Shown one piece after another: positions 1-12,010 of a DNA stretch of 64,000 nt (positions are counted from its first letter, which is position 1; each line of letters opens with the position of its first letter). The notes beneath the pieces were generated by a model. The model was not told where the DNA came from. It saw nothing but the letters and a program-made list of their open reading frames with translations, and ran no database searches. Position numbers and translations under genes: made by a program. The stretch comes from Proteus appendicitidis (lineage in GTDB: Bacteria; Pseudomonadota; Gammaproteobacteria; Enterobacterales; Enterobacteriaceae). The stretch is taken from the NCBI RefSeq assembly GCF_030271835.1, contig NZ_CP127389.1, positions 1,276,001-1,340,000 on the forward strand. The letters run 5' to 3'.

Positions 1-567
1 GGCAGCAACTAGAGAGCCAATTGAAACCGTTGCCGCACCGTAGCCTTTACCTGCACGTTGTCCGAATACAATATATAATGCCCAGCCGACACCCGCACCC
101 AGCGCATAAAGAATACCTAGAGGATCTAACCCGTGAATATTATCGCCAATAGGTAGCAATAATCCTAAGCCTGCAATGACTAAAATTATCCATAAAAAGT
201 CGATGGCTCTGCGCGATGAAAACATAGCAACAGCTAAAGGACCTGTAAATTCAAGGGCAACTGCAATCCCTAAAGGAATGGTTTCAAGAGCAAGGTAGAA
301 AAGGTAATTCATTGCCCCTAAAGATAAACCATATAGAAACAGTGGCATAATTGACTCGCGGTTAAATTTGAGTCGCCATGGCTTAAAGATAAAAAATAGG
401 ATCAAAGTACCCAATAATAGACGTAACGCTGTTACTGCTGGGGCGCCAATAACAGGAAATAGGCTTTTAGCAAGGGATGCGCCGCTTTGAATTGAAAGCA
501 TGGAGAGAAGCAAAAGAAGCACAGGGTAAAACACCTGTAATTTAGCTGAGTGTCTGGCTGACAACAT
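1..567 (-). CDS. rhtA: Threonine/homoserine exporter RhtA (partial, C-terminus outside window)
   Basis: The first 189 codons of an inner-membrane DMT/EamA-family exporter are present; the 3' part runs off the left edge. The translated N-terminus contains SIQSGASLAKSLFP, APAVTALRL and PLGIAVALEFTGPLAVA, which match my memory of E. coli RhtA, an exporter of threonine and homoserine. Several hydrophobic membrane segments are visible. An in-frame ATG five codons upstream (582) is possible, but the start at 567 fits the family length better. The ribosome-binding sequence is weak. Confidence 0.9.
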   Translation of the reverse strand, partial: MLSARHSAKLQVFYPVLLLLLSMLSIQSGASLAKSLFPVIGAPAVTALRLLLGTLILFFIFKPWRLKFNRESIMPLFLYGLSLGAMNYLFYLALETIPLGIAVALEFTGPLAVAMFSSRRAIDFLWIILVIAGLGLLLPIGDNIHGLDPLGILYALGAGVGWALYIVFGQRAGKGYGAATVSIGSLVAA

Positions 568-898
568 CCTATAAAACCTCATCAATAATTAATCGTTATG
601 TGTTCTCTGTTGGCAGATAACAAAGGATCGCATAATATAAAATAAAATCACCTGCTTTAATATAGCTATTCATTAATAAATATTTTTTGTTTTAATTTAG
701 TTGAATGAGATTAGCTAAAATATAACTTAATTTATTTTTAATAAAATAAAAAATAATTTCTCATAAATATAAGTATTAATGATGATTAAATATATATATG
801 AAATAAAAAGCGTAAAAACACTTTTTTTAACCTTTTTTATTAAAAACACCTTCAGTATAATTCCAAGCTCGATTTAACTAGCTAAAAGAGAATAAAAA
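568..898. other. AT-rich divergent intergenic region rhtA / LOG-family gene
   Basis: This spacer of 331 bases separates two divergent genes. It is extremely AT-rich, with long A and T runs, and presumably holds both promoters. I see no open reading frame, convincing hairpin or recognisable operator. Confidence 0.6.
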
Positions 899-1477
899 AT
901 GAGTAAAATAAAATCTATCGCAGTGTATTGTGGTTCTAGTTTAGGTGCTTCAGATATTTATAAAGAACAAGCCATTATTTTTGCCAAAGAGCTAGTTAAA
1001 CGTAATATTACCTTAATTTATGGTGGTGCTAGTGTCGGCATCATGGGGATTCTTGCTGATACTGTATTAGCCGAAGGCGGAAAGGTGATTGGTGTTATTC
1101 CTACGCTATTAGAAGGGCGTGAAATATCGCATAAAAATCTGACTGAACTGCATGTTGTTGAAACTATGCATCAGCGTAAAAGCAAAATGATAGAACTGGC
1201 TGGTGGTTTTGTCGCTTTACCTGGTGGTTTCGGTACATTAGAGGAGTTTAGTGAAGTCTTTACATGGAGCCAAATTGGTTTGCACCAAAAACCATTGGGC
1301 ATACTTAATATTAATCAATTTTACGATCCACTTTTGATGATGATTGATAAAATGGCAGATGAGCAGTTTCTACATGAAAAATATCGCCATATGGCGATTG
1401 TGGAACAATGTTCTATTCAATTATTAGATAAATTTGAAACGTATACCGCACCGCCTGTAAAAACCTACAATAAATAA
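899..1477 (+). CDS. LOG-family nucleotide phosphoribohydrolase (TIGR00730)
   Basis: A 192-residue LOG-family protein. Members of this fold hydrolyse nucleoside or cytokinin 5'-monophosphates to base and ribose 5-phosphate. The diagnostic motifs are present: YGGASVGIMG (residues 41-50) and PGGFGTLEE (108-116), which bind phosphate and carry the catalytic glutamate. It is full length. The start is supported by a purine-rich AAGAG before the ATG. The next gene, a GNAT acetyltransferase, begins 9 bases after its stop, so the two are probably co-transcribed. The bacterial substrate cannot be read from sequence, and a role in cytokinin chemistry should not be assumed. Confidence 0.85.
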   Translation: MSKIKSIAVYCGSSLGASDIYKEQAIIFAKELVKRNITLIYGGASVGIMGILADTVLAEGGKVIGVIPTLLEGREISHKNLTELHVVETMHQRKSKMIELAGGFVALPGGFGTLEEFSEVFTWSQIGLHQKPLGILNINQFYDPLLMMIDKMADEQFLHEKYRHMAIVEQCSIQLLDKFETYTAPPVKTYNK

Positions 1478-1486
1478 AGGTAAAAA

Positions 1487-1951
1487 ATGATAATAATAAG
1501 AAAAGCAATTTTGTCTGATGTAGAAGAAATTAATACGCTTTACACTTATTTATTTAATGAAATGGCGAATTTACAACCCGATAGATTAAAGCCAGGTAAG
1601 CAAGATGAAGCATTTATTATTAATGGAATAAAAAATAATAAGTTTCATCTTTTGGTTGCAGATTTAGATGGCAAAGTGGTTGGATTTAGCATAGCGCAAA
1701 TTCAAGAAACACCGATGTTTAACTGCTTGGTTCAGCGTAAATACGCTTATATTTATGATATTGTTGTTGACCCTTCTATTCGTAGCCAAGGTACAGGTAG
1801 TTTATTATTAACGGCAATGAAAGAGTGGGCTAAATCAGAAAAAATGACGCATCTTGAGTTATCTGTATTAGCTGAAAATGGTGCGGCTAAGCGTTTTTAT
1901 GAGCGTGAAGGATTAAAAGAAGTGAGCACAGTAATGGGAATTGCTTTATAG
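1487..1951 (+). CDS. GNAT-family N-acetyltransferase
   Basis: A 154-residue single-domain GNAT protein. The acetyl-CoA binding motif A is visible as DIVVDPSIRSQGTGSLLL (residues 91-108) with the R-x-x-G-x-G signature, followed by a typical motif B ending NGAAKRFYEREGL (131-143). It has an AAAGG ribosome-binding site and lies 9 bases after the LOG-family gene. The substrate is unknown. A hairpin terminator shared with the convergent amidohydrolase follows at about 2001. Confidence 0.85.
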   Translation: MIIIRKAILSDVEEINTLYTYLFNEMANLQPDRLKPGKQDEAFIINGIKNNKFHLLVADLDGKVVGFSIAQIQETPMFNCLVQRKYAYIYDIVVDPSIRSQGTGSLLLTAMKEWAKSEKMTHLELSVLAENGAAKRFYEREGLKEVSTVMGIAL

Positions 1952-2000
1952 CAGGAAAAATTTACGTTAATTCTCATAGGATTAAGTGCATAGATAAAAA

Positions 2001-2025
2001 TAAACCCGCTTAAAGGCGGGTTTAT
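2001..2025. terminator. Bidirectional intrinsic terminator
   Basis: The stem TAAACCCGC / GCGGGTTTA encloses a short AT loop and is flanked by A/T-rich sequence on both sides. It lies between the convergent GNAT and amidohydrolase genes. Confidence 0.75.
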
Positions 2026-2041
2026 TAATTATATTATTCAG

Positions 2042-3742
2042 CTAAATTGTGGGTTTCCCCGCAATGATCGTACACAATACCCTGACATTTTCAACATCTT
2101 CTGCCGATATTTCAAACAGGTTTCTATCTAATACGATTAAATCGGCAAATTTTCCGACTTCTAATGATCCAATTTGTCTATCCATATCTAATGCTTGAGC
2201 GGCATTAATGGTAGCCGCACGCAAGACTTCAATTAACGTAAGGTTACGATCATTATCAAGGCGTGGGCTTGCTGCATCTTTTTGGCGAGTCATCGCGACT
2301 TTAAAATCGTACCATTCATTAAGTGGATCAATTGGCCAATCACTACCAAAAGCAACAGTAACGCCAGTATCAATAAACTTGCCAGCCGTCTCTAAATAGC
2401 CACAGCGAGATTTCCCCAGCATTTCAATATCTTTTTCGATATTGCTCTGTTCTACGGCTGCCCATTGGAAGGAGAGGAACGGGTAGGCTTTGAGTTGTAC
2501 GAAACGGGCATAATCTTTTTCACACATCAATTCATTATGTGCAAGCCCCGGTCTTATATCTTTTTCAGGTAAGGCGTTACGCATTGCACTAATCGCATCA
2601 AGTGCAGTACTAATTGCACCTTCAGCAACAGTATGAATATGAGGGTGATAACCCGCACGGGCAATTTCTGTGACTAACGGCGTTAAAATTTCAGGTGAGA
2701 AATAGAGATCGCCAATATGTTCAGAGTCTTGCCAGTGTGGCGTATCATCCGTGCCAACATTAATACGATAAGGCGAGTGTAAGCGCGCTGTCATAATTGG
2801 CGCTTGTAATACACCATCAAGAAAAAGTTTGATATGGCGGATAGCAACACTGGGTTGAGCATCTTCGCTGATTTGATGCCATTGTGAAAAGCGAGTGGCA
2901 GCATGGCGTACCGCGTTTGGAATATCTTCAATACAAGGTACATCATCTGGCGTGATTTCAACGGCATTCTCTATGCGCAGGGTTAATTCACCCGCTTGTC
3001 TTAACGTGTTGAAGGCGCGTAATTGAGGCTCTCCCACACGAGCATCCATAATAGTGGTTACGCCTTGTTCATTTAATAATTTTTGAACATGGCGAGCTAT
3101 TTGTAAATTTTGAGCTTCAGTCAGTGGAGGCAAGCTGTCAATGGCTTGCATTGCTGGCGCATCTTCAAGAATACCAATAGGGGTTCTATCACTATCACGT
3201 TCAATATTTCCATCAGGTGGATCAGGCGTTTCAGCGGTGATATTTAACAGCGCTAAAGCGCGAGAATTAGCAAGAACACTATGACAATCGCTAGAAAAGA
3301 GCAAAATAGGGCGCGTCGTATTTAAAGTATCAAGATGATAACGTGTCATTTGCACACCTTCAGGTTGCATACCTTCACGATACCATGCGGAAACTTTTAA
3401 CCATTCAGTGTCGCTATCAATATAGTTTTCATCAAGGTATTTCTGAATACGTAATAAAATATCATCGATAGAGAGTGATTGATAATCAAGATGGCAACCC
3501 GCTAGTGTTGCGCCTCCCCAGAATGGGTGCATATGTGCATCAATAATGCCCGGTATGACCATTCTTCCCTGTAAATCAATCTGCTCAGTATTTTCATTAC
3601 AGTAAGAAAGTAGCTCCTCTTTTTTACCTGAAGCAATAATCACACCTTGGCTGATCGCGATAGCATCAACAATATTGTCATTATGATCAGCGGTATAAAT
3701 AAGCCCGTTGTAATAGAGAGTGTCTGCAATTTGAAATGTCAT
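2042..3742 (-). CDS. Amidohydrolase family protein (YtcJ-like metal-dependent hydrolase)
   Basis: A 566-residue amidohydrolase of the YtcJ/amidohydrolase-3 type. The N-terminal composite domain precedes the metal-binding DAHMHP motif (H70 and H72). A C-terminal GSDWPIDP motif carries the metal-ligand aspartate, and the end, GSLEVGKFADLIVLD, closes the beta-sandwich domain typical of this superfamily. There is no signal peptide, so it should be cytosolic. It lies downstream of moeA-moeB on the same strand, with a hairpin in the 233-base gap, so co-transcription is doubtful. Relatives act on imides, amides or N-acyl compounds; the substrate here is not deducible. Confidence 0.8.
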   Translation of the reverse strand: MTFQIADTLYYNGLIYTADHNDNIVDAIAISQGVIIASGKKEELLSYCNENTEQIDLQGRMVIPGIIDAHMHPFWGGATLAGCHLDYQSLSIDDILLRIQKYLDENYIDSDTEWLKVSAWYREGMQPEGVQMTRYHLDTLNTTRPILLFSSDCHSVLANSRALALLNITAETPDPPDGNIERDSDRTPIGILEDAPAMQAIDSLPPLTEAQNLQIARHVQKLLNEQGVTTIMDARVGEPQLRAFNTLRQAGELTLRIENAVEITPDDVPCIEDIPNAVRHAATRFSQWHQISEDAQPSVAIRHIKLFLDGVLQAPIMTARLHSPYRINVGTDDTPHWQDSEHIGDLYFSPEILTPLVTEIARAGYHPHIHTVAEGAISTALDAISAMRNALPEKDIRPGLAHNELMCEKDYARFVQLKAYPFLSFQWAAVEQSNIEKDIEMLGKSRCGYLETAGKFIDTGVTVAFGSDWPIDPLNEWYDFKVAMTRQKDAASPRLDNDRNLTLIEVLRAATINAAQALDMDRQIGSLEVGKFADLIVLDRNLFEISAEDVENVRVLCTIIAGKPTI

Positions 3743-3923
3743 TCTTCTACCTTGTATTGCTTTTTTAGCACGTAGAATGCGTGCTTAAATGATGATTTTG
3801 CTTATAGGGCATCCTGTTGCGTTTTGACGCGGGCGGTCATAGTAGAATTAAATCAGAGTGAATACTACAAGCTTGTTACATCGACTTAACGATGGATATG
3901 AATACAACTTAGAGATTGCGTGA

Positions 3924-3960
3924 AATAAGGTAAGTTTAAAGAAGATAGACTTACCTTATT
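3924..3960 (-). terminator. Hairpin after moeB (candidate terminator)
   Basis: The arms AATAAGGTAAGT and ACTTACCTTATT form a long stem 16 bases after the moeB stop. Only a short T-rich stretch follows on the minus strand, so it may be a weak terminator or an mRNA-end stabilising hairpin. Confidence 0.5.
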
Positions 3961-3975
3961 CAAATATAAGTATGG

Positions 3976-4743
3976 TTACTTGTCCGGCAAATTGGTAGAG
4001 CACACTTCGCAATGTGGATTTTTAGGTAATTTGAATTCACGAAATTGCATTCGCATTGCATCAAACATCAACACCTTACCATGTAAATGTTCACCATACC
4101 CTGTAAGTAGTTTGATGGTTTCAACGGCTTGTAAAGTACCAATTACGCCCACAACAGGTGCCATTATGCCAGCTTCAACGCAGCTTAAAGCATTATCACC
4201 AAAAAGATGACTTAAACAGCGATAGCAAGGCTCCTCATCTTGATAGGTGAATACGCTGATTTGACCTTCCATCCGAATTGCCGCACCAGAAACGAGCGGT
4301 TTTTTCTGATGAAAACAGAGGCGATTAAGTTGCTCACGGACTGTCACATTATCAGTACAATCCATAACAATATTATGGTGGCTAATAAGCTCTGCTAACG
4401 CTTCATCTTCAAGTAACGCATCAACGGTTTCTATCGTGACATGAGGATTAATGGCTTCTAATGTTGCTTTTGCAGATAGTACTTTAGGTTGACCAATCGT
4501 GGCGTCGCGATGAAGAATTTGGCGCTGAAGATTAGAAAGTGAAACCGTATCAAAATCTAATAAGGTGAGTTTTCCCACTCCCGCGGCTGTAAGATATTGT
4601 GAGGCACTACATCCTAAGCCTCCTGCGCCAACAATCAGTACAGAGGCACTTTTCAGCGCCTCTTGACCATCAAAATCAAAGCCTCTTAATACAATCTGGC
4701 GATTGTAACGTAGAGTTTCTTCATCCGTTAATTCAATACTCAT
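3976..4743 (-). CDS. moeB: Molybdopterin-synthase adenylyltransferase MoeB
   Basis: MoeB adenylates the C-terminal glycine of MoaD so that the sulfur needed by molybdopterin synthase can be loaded, a step of molybdenum cofactor synthesis. The protein has 255 residues (E. coli 249), with the nucleotide-binding GAGGLG at 39-44 and the structural zinc cysteines as two CxxC pairs (C173/C176 and C245/C248). It is of the E1-like ThiF/MoeB superfamily. It starts 5 bases after the moeA stop, so moeA-moeB form an operon as in E. coli. Confidence 0.96.
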   Translation of the reverse strand: MSIELTDEETLRYNRQIVLRGFDFDGQEALKSASVLIVGAGGLGCSASQYLTAAGVGKLTLLDFDTVSLSNLQRQILHRDATIGQPKVLSAKATLEAINPHVTIETVDALLEDEALAELISHHNIVMDCTDNVTVREQLNRLCFHQKKPLVSGAAIRMEGQISVFTYQDEEPCYRCLSHLFGDNALSCVEAGIMAPVVGVIGTLQAVETIKLLTGYGEHLHGKVLMFDAMRMQFREFKLPKNPHCEVCSTNLPDK

Positions 4744-4748
4744 AAAGG

Positions 4749-5990
4749 CTATTCGCTTTTTAACAGAGAATTAAATAGCTCAATAGTAACCGTTTCGCCA
4801 GCTGTGACTTTACCGCGTTCACGCTCTAAAACGATAAAGCAGTTAGCAACACTAAAGGAGCTATAAACATGGGAGCCTTGATGCCCAGATGTTTCCACTT
4901 GCCATACGCCATCGGCATTAATACTGGCGATACCGCGTTGGAAATCAAGACGACCTGCTGATTTTTTCAATGGAGATTGTGCAATAGCTTGGAAACGTTG
5001 CGGTGCTTTCCAATGGCTAAAACCAGATAGGCGTGCAATTAACGGTTGAACCAATTGATAGAATGTCACGGTTGCTGATACTGGATTACCCGGTAATCCG
5101 CAGAACCATGCATTGTGTAATCGACCAAAAGCAAAGGGTTTTCCCGGTTTAATGGCTAATTTCCAAAAACCAATTTCGCCAATTTCATCAAGAATTTGTT
5201 TGGTATAATCAGCTTCACCTACAGAAACACCACCACTGCTGATCACTAAATCTGCTTCTTGATCAGCCTTTTTAAAGGTTTCACGCAGTTTCTCTGGTGA
5301 GTCAGGAATAACGCCTAAATCTAAAACTTCACATCCTAGTTTTTCAAGCATTAAACGTACCGCAAAGCGGTTGGTATCATAAATTTGACCCGCTTTTAAT
5401 GACTGACCGATGGTTTGTAATTCATCACCCGTTGAGAAAACTGCAACTTTTAAACGACGATAAACGTGTACTGTTGCCACACCTAAAGAGGCGATTAAAG
5501 GTAATTGTGCTGTTGAAAGTTTAGTACCAGCAGGTAATACAATGTCATTTTCTTTAATATCTTCACCAATCCGGCGAATATTTTGACCTTTTTTAGCAGG
5601 CTGTGAAAAATGGACACCGTGTTCGGTCACTTCGGCTTCTTCTTGCATAATGACAGTATCAACACCAGCAGGAACCATTGCCCCAGTCATAATGCGTACA
5701 CATTGCCCCGCTGGAAGTTCTCCTTCAAAAGGAATACCAGCGAACGATTTACCCGCAACAGGAAGTGGAATTTGAGCATCTAAGTCAGCGTAACGAAGCC
5801 CGTAACCATCCATTGCCGAATTATCAAAAGGTGGAACATTCAGTGGAGAAGTAATATCTTCACTTAGAATATAATCTGCGGCGTTATTTAATGGAATGTT
5901 AAGGGTGTTGGTAATTGCCAGCGGTTTTTCAAGTAGTTTTTCTAGCGCTTCATCAAGAGATAATAAACCGCTAACGTGACATTGACTCAT
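4749..5990 (-). CDS. moeA: Molybdopterin molybdenumtransferase MoeA
   Basis: MoeA inserts molybdate into adenylylated molybdopterin, the last step of Mo-cofactor formation. The protein is 413 residues with the characteristic DNSAMDGYG near the N-terminus, FSTGDEL in the MoCF-like domain, a GGVSVG motif and the GLPGNPVSA loop. I chose the ATG at 5990 because GGAG sits 6 bases upstream; the adjacent ATG (5993) and a TTG (6002) are too close to or overlap that ribosome-binding site. It is the first gene of the moeAB operon and divergent from the MFS gene at 6201. Confidence 0.96.
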   Translation of the reverse strand: MSQCHVSGLLSLDEALEKLLEKPLAITNTLNIPLNNAADYILSEDITSPLNVPPFDNSAMDGYGLRYADLDAQIPLPVAGKSFAGIPFEGELPAGQCVRIMTGAMVPAGVDTVIMQEEAEVTEHGVHFSQPAKKGQNIRRIGEDIKENDIVLPAGTKLSTAQLPLIASLGVATVHVYRRLKVAVFSTGDELQTIGQSLKAGQIYDTNRFAVRLMLEKLGCEVLDLGVIPDSPEKLRETFKKADQEADLVISSGGVSVGEADYTKQILDEIGEIGFWKLAIKPGKPFAFGRLHNAWFCGLPGNPVSATVTFYQLVQPLIARLSGFSHWKAPQRFQAIAQSPLKKSAGRLDFQRGIASINADGVWQVETSGHQGSHVYSSFSVANCFIVLERERGKVTAGETVTIELFNSLLKSE

Positions 5991-6200
5991 CATATACTCC
6001 AAGATCTATCGAAATGTTCTGTTTTATTTCATGATACTAATCTATCACGATGAACATCATCATGTCAGAGATCATCTTGTGAATAGAAAGAAATGAAACT
6101 TCTTATTACGGAAATGTTATCTAATTGGGTTTAATATGTTAACTATTCTGTTATTAATAAGCAGCACATTTAAAATGATAAAACAAAATAATGGATATCC

Positions 6201-7370
6201 ATGAATACTTCAAATCACCAAAGTCATTCAGCACAAGCTTTTCATATCGCTTTTAGCGGGTTTCTTGCTTTAGTGGTTGCAATGGGAATAGGGCGCTTTA
6301 CATTCACACCGCAAGTGCCGTTGATGATTGCAGAATATCAATTAACGCTAACAAGTGCGGGGATTGTCGCTGCATTTAATTATCTTGGTTATCTAGCTGG
6401 CTCCTATGATGCGATGAGAGCCGTTAAAGGTGTGGGATATCGCTTGTGGGCGGGGCTTTGGGGAGCCGTGATCATCACGCTGTTGTCTGCTTTTTTAAAT
6501 GATGCTTTTACACATAGTATTGCACGCTTTTTTATTGGTTGGGCAAGTGGCTGGACATTAGTGCTGGTGGCTTCATGGGCTAACGAGTTACTGGCTCGCC
6601 TAAATAAACCTATATTAAGTGTGGCTGTTTATGCAGGAACGGGTGCCGGTATATTCATTAGCGGTATTCTTGCTGTGTTAATTATGAAATGGCAAATGAA
6701 TGCGATGGCGGGATGGTTAATTTATGGTTCTCTTGCTTTTATTTGTGCCATATATGTGAGCTACCATCTACCAAAACCTTGGAAAATGAGCAGAGAAGAA
6801 GTAAAAGTCACCTCTTTAACGCTTACGCCAGCGATAAAAAGACTGATTTGGGGTTATACCTTTGCCGGATTTGGCTATATTTTACCCGCAACGTTTCTTT
6901 CTCAAATGGCGGCAGAACGCTTCCCGGGGAGCTTAATCGCACAATTTGTTTGGCCTGTCTTTGGTGCTTCAGCGGCATTATGTATTGGGATCGCTATTTT
7001 CACACGTAATGTATTAAACACGCAGTTACGCTTAGCTATTACGCTTTGGTTGCAAGCGTTAGGCATACTGATTGCGCTGTGGGTGCCTACCATTACAGGG
7101 TTGGCAATAGGGGCATTTTTAATTGGTGGCGGCTTAATGTGCGCAGTACAACTGGCATTTTTACGAGGTCGTGAATTAGCGCCTGATCATGGGCGTTATA
7201 TGGCGGGTTTGCTCACCACTTTTTATGCCATCGGGCAATTAGTAGGTCCTGTAATTTCTTCACTTTCATCAGCATTGACAGGAAAATTAGAACCTGCACT
7301 TTATGTTGCTTTTATTGTATTGATAATTGGCGGCTTTCTGGTGTGTTTAAAAGAAAAAGAGCGTCAGTAA
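6201..7370 (+). CDS. YbfB/YjiJ-family MFS transporter
   Basis: A 389-residue membrane protein with about 12 hydrophobic segments. The first helix carries GFLALVVAMGIGRFTFTPQVPLM, typical of the YbfB/YjiJ branch of the major facilitator superfamily. It is an inner-membrane transporter of unknown substrate. It is monocistronic between divergent moeA and the downstream folE. No transport substrate is assigned for close relatives to my knowledge. Confidence 0.8.
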   Translation: MNTSNHQSHSAQAFHIAFSGFLALVVAMGIGRFTFTPQVPLMIAEYQLTLTSAGIVAAFNYLGYLAGSYDAMRAVKGVGYRLWAGLWGAVIITLLSAFLNDAFTHSIARFFIGWASGWTLVLVASWANELLARLNKPILSVAVYAGTGAGIFISGILAVLIMKWQMNAMAGWLIYGSLAFICAIYVSYHLPKPWKMSREEVKVTSLTLTPAIKRLIWGYTFAGFGYILPATFLSQMAAERFPGSLIAQFVWPVFGASAALCIGIAIFTRNVLNTQLRLAITLWLQALGILIALWVPTITGLAIGAFLIGGGLMCAVQLAFLRGRELAPDHGRYMAGLLTTFYAIGQLVGPVISSLSSALTGKLEPALYVAFIVLIIGGFLVCLKEKERQ

Positions 7371-7518
7371 ACTAAAAATAGCTCATACAAAAATGCAATA
7401 ATTTCATAACGAAAAATGCGGTATTGCTGGATAATGTGATTGAGGTCATCTAAAGTGTAGGTTGTTGTTGCTAAGTGCGATAACAGCTACTTAATTAATG
7501 TGTTTATCGGAGAGTCCA

Positions 7519-8178
7519 ATGTCATCATTAAGTAAAGAGGCGCAATGGGTGCACGCTGCGTTAGTTGAACGCGGTTTGGAAACGCCTCTTCGTGAACCAC
7601 AACTCTCTCCAAGTGAGAGCAAACAGCAAATTGAACATCATATGACAGAAGTGATGAAGCTGTTAAATCTAGATTTAAGCGACGATAGTTTAGCTGAAAC
7701 GCCTCGTCGTATCGCTAAAATGTATGTTGATGAAATTTTCTCAGGGCTGGATTACCACAACTTCCCAAAAATCACGCTAATTGAAAATAAAATGCAAGTT
7801 GATGAAATGGTGACAGTACGAGATATCACATTAACAAGCACTTGCGAACATCACTTTGTCACTATTGATGGTAAAGCAATTGTGGCTTATATCCCGAAAG
7901 ATAAAGTGATTGGGTTATCTAAAATTAATCGAATTGTACAATTCTTTGCTCAGCGTCCTCAAGTACAAGAACGCTTAACACAGCAAATCCTTATCGCATT
8001 ACAAACGTTACTCGGCACAAAAAATGTGGCTGTTTCTATTGATGCGGTTCACTATTGTGTTAAAGCTCGTGGTATTCGTGATGCAACGAGTGCAACAACA
8101 ACAACTTCATTAGGTGGGTTATTTAAATCTAGTCAAAATACGCGTCAGGAGTTTCTGCGCGCTGTTCGTCATCTTTGA
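7519..8178 (+). CDS. folE: GTP cyclohydrolase I FolE
   Basis: FolE converts GTP to 7,8-dihydroneopterin triphosphate, the entry step of folate synthesis. The protein is 219 residues (E. coli 222) and near-identical to E. coli over most of its length. Zinc ligands are C109, H112 (STCEHHF) and C180 (VHYCVKARG). An upstream in-frame ATG at 7498 exists, but the ATG at 7519 has the ribosome-binding site CGGAGAG and matches the E. coli N-terminus (PSLSKEA-type). It is followed 14 bases later by yeiB, the same order as in E. coli. Confidence 0.97.
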   Translation: MSSLSKEAQWVHAALVERGLETPLREPQLSPSESKQQIEHHMTEVMKLLNLDLSDDSLAETPRRIAKMYVDEIFSGLDYHNFPKITLIENKMQVDEMVTVRDITLTSTCEHHFVTIDGKAIVAYIPKDKVIGLSKINRIVQFFAQRPQVQERLTQQILIALQTLLGTKNVAVSIDAVHYCVKARGIRDATSATTTTSLGGLFKSSQNTRQEFLRAVRHL

Positions 8179-8192
8179 GATTTTAAATAAAA

Positions 8193-10081
<1,889 letters not shown>

Positions 10082-10149
10082 TTAATGACGCAAATAACGA
10101 ATGACTTTCATAATACTTAAGGCTACTTGAGCAGGGATAGGGAAGCAAG

Positions 10150-10186
10150 AAAAAAGCGCCTCATATTAAGTAATGACGCGCTTTTC
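10150..10186 (-). terminator. maeA intrinsic terminator
   Basis: An AAAGCGC / GCGCTTT stem with inner TCAT/ATGA pairing is followed on the minus strand by a run of Ts, 28 bases after the maeA stop. Confidence 0.8.
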
Positions 10187-10213
10187 GGAATGGTACTTAG
10201 TATTTCAAACTAT

Positions 10214-11911
10214 TTAGAACGAAGTTCTTTTGTAAATACGGTACTCTGGTGACCAATAGTTACGTTCAATGGCTTCTTCTAATGCTGAATCAGAAGTCAC
10301 AGTAGCAACACCTTGTACTTGTGCTTCTTTTGCAACTTGTTTGGCGATATAGCGAGAAACTTGTTGAATATCAGACAGTAAAGGTAATAGAGAGCCATCA
10401 CCCTCTTTTGCCATTGGTGAGCAATCTGCTAATGCGCGACTTGCCACCATCAGCATGGCATCAGTAACACGTTTGGCACCACATGCGATAACACCTAATC
10501 CAATACCTGGGAAGATATAAGAGTTGTTGCACTGTGCAATTGGATATTCTTTATCTTTGTATTTAACTGGTGCAAATGGGCTGCCTGTTGCCACTAATGC
10601 TTGTCCATCAGTCCAGTTGATAATATCTTCAGGACGCGCTTCTACACGAGACGTTGGATTAGATAATGGCATTACGATAGGGCGTTCACAGTGTTTGTGC
10701 ATTTCACGAATAATTTCTTCAGTGAATAAGCCAGCTTGCCCTGAAACACCAATCAAAATAGTTGGTTTTGCATTCTTAACCACTTCTAACAGTGAAATCG
10801 CATCGCTTTCGGTTTCCCAATTAGCAATAGTTTCGCTTTTTTGGATAAGTTTGCTTTGGAAATCAAGTAAATTTGGCAGTTTGTCTGTTAATAAGCCGAA
10901 ACGGTCAACCATAAAGATGCGTTCACGCGCTTGCTCATCACTTAAACCTTCAGATTTCATTTGGGCAATGATTTGCTCAGCAATACCACAACCCGCAGAG
11001 CCTGCGCCTAAGAAAGTGACAGTTTGGTCTTTTAATTGGCGACCCGCAGCACGACTTGCTGCAATTAGGCTACCTAAAGTGACCGATGCTGTACCTTGAA
11101 TATCATCATTAAAGCAACATAATTCATCACGATAACGATTTAATAAAGGCATCGCATTTTTTTGTGCAAAATCTTCAAATTGTAGTAAAACATTTGGCCA
11201 GCGACGTTTAACAGCTTGGATAAACTCATCAACAAACTCGTTATATTCATCACCTGTAATACGAGGATGACGCCATCCCATATACAGAGGATCGTTTAAA
11301 CGTTGCGGGTTGTTAGTTCCCACATCAAGTACAACAGGCAGTGTATACGCAGGGCTAATGCCACCACATGCGGTATATAAAGAGAGTTTACCGATAGGAA
11401 TACCCATACCACCGATACCTTGGTCACCTAAACCAAGGATACGTTCGCCATCTGTTACAACGATTACTTTTACGTTCTGTTTGGTGGCGTTTTGTAGCAT
11501 ATCGTCAATATTGGCGCGGTTAGGGTAAGAGATAAACAAACCGCGAGCGCGACGATAAATATCAGAGAAATGTTCACAAGCTTCACCCACTGTTGGTGTG
11601 TAAATGATTGGCATCATTTCAGTTAGGTGGGATTCCAAGAGACGGTAAAACAGGGTTTCATTGGTATCTTGGATATTTCGTAGGTAAATATGTTTATCGT
11701 TATCGTTTTTGAAATCAAGATATTGGCGATAAGCGCGTTCAACCTGTTCTTCGATGGTTTCAACTGCTTCAGGCAGTAAACCATGTAAGTTAAAGGTGCT
11801 GCGTTCTTCTTCGCTGAAAGCACTACCTTTATTTAACAGGGGAAATTCAAGCAGGATTGGACCTGCATACGGGATGTAGAGAGGGCGTTTACTTTCGTGT
11901 TCCAGTTCCAT
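10214..11911 (-). CDS. maeA: NAD-dependent malic enzyme MaeA
   Basis: MaeA (SfcA) oxidatively decarboxylates malate to pyruvate with reduction of NAD. From the chosen start the protein is 565 residues, the E. coli length, with [24 protein letters not shown] at the N-terminus, the metal/malate region [11 protein letters not shown] and the NAD-binding [15 protein letters not shown] at 11941 would add ten unrelated residues; the ATG at 11911 has AAGAG upstream and matches the family. It is monocistronic with its own terminator. A 15-base inverted repeat upstream (11949-11963) could be an operator. Confidence 0.96.
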   Translation of the reverse strand: MELEHESKRPLYIPYAGPILLEFPLLNKGSAFSEEERSTFNLHGLLPEAVETIEEQVERAYRQYLDFKNDNDKHIYLRNIQDTNETLFYRLLESHLTEMMPIIYTPTVGEACEHFSDIYRRARGLFISYPNRANIDDMLQNATKQNVKVIVVTDGERILGLGDQGIGGMGIPIGKLSLYTACGGISPAYTLPVVLDVGTNNPQRLNDPLYMGWRHPRITGDEYNEFVDEFIQAVKRRWPNVLLQFEDFAQKNAMPLLNRYRDELCCFNDDIQGTASVTLGSLIAASRAAGRQLKDQTVTFLGAGSAGCGIAEQIIAQMKSEGLSDEQARERIFMVDRFGLLTDKLPNLLDFQSKLIQKSETIANWETESDAISLLEVVKNAKPTILIGVSGQAGLFTEEIIREMHKHCERPIVMPLSNPTSRVEARPEDIINWTDGQALVATGSPFAPVKYKDKEYPIAQCNNSYIFPGIGLGVIACGAKRVTDAMLMVASRALADCSPMAKEGDGSLLPLLSDIQQVSRYIAKQVAKEAQVQGVATVTSDSALEEAIERNYWSPEYRIYKRTSF

Positions 11912-11948
11912 GAAAAATACTCTTGTAAGGCAGTTAGTCACATGACAA

Positions 11949-11963
11949 TTGTAGATCCTACAA
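11949..11963. promoter_or_regulatory. Inverted repeat upstream of maeA (possible operator)
   Basis: TTGTAG-ATC-CTACAA is a perfect 6-3-6 inverted repeat 38 bases upstream of the maeA start codon, just downstream of a TATTAT sequence on the minus strand that could be a -10 element. I do not recognise the cognate regulator. Confidence 0.35.
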
Positions 11964-12010
11964 AATAATAAAAATATGTACAGCTTATGTTATTTTTTTA
12001 TGATTTTTAT

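Noticed and set aside
10524..11528. Long open frames on the strand opposite maeA
   Set aside because: They are antisense shadows of a highly conserved gene, with no ribosome-binding sites and no family resemblance.
11912..11941. GTG start for maeA giving ten extra residues
   Set aside because: The extra residues do not match the family, while the ATG at 11911 has a ribosome-binding sequence and aligns with E. coli MaeA.
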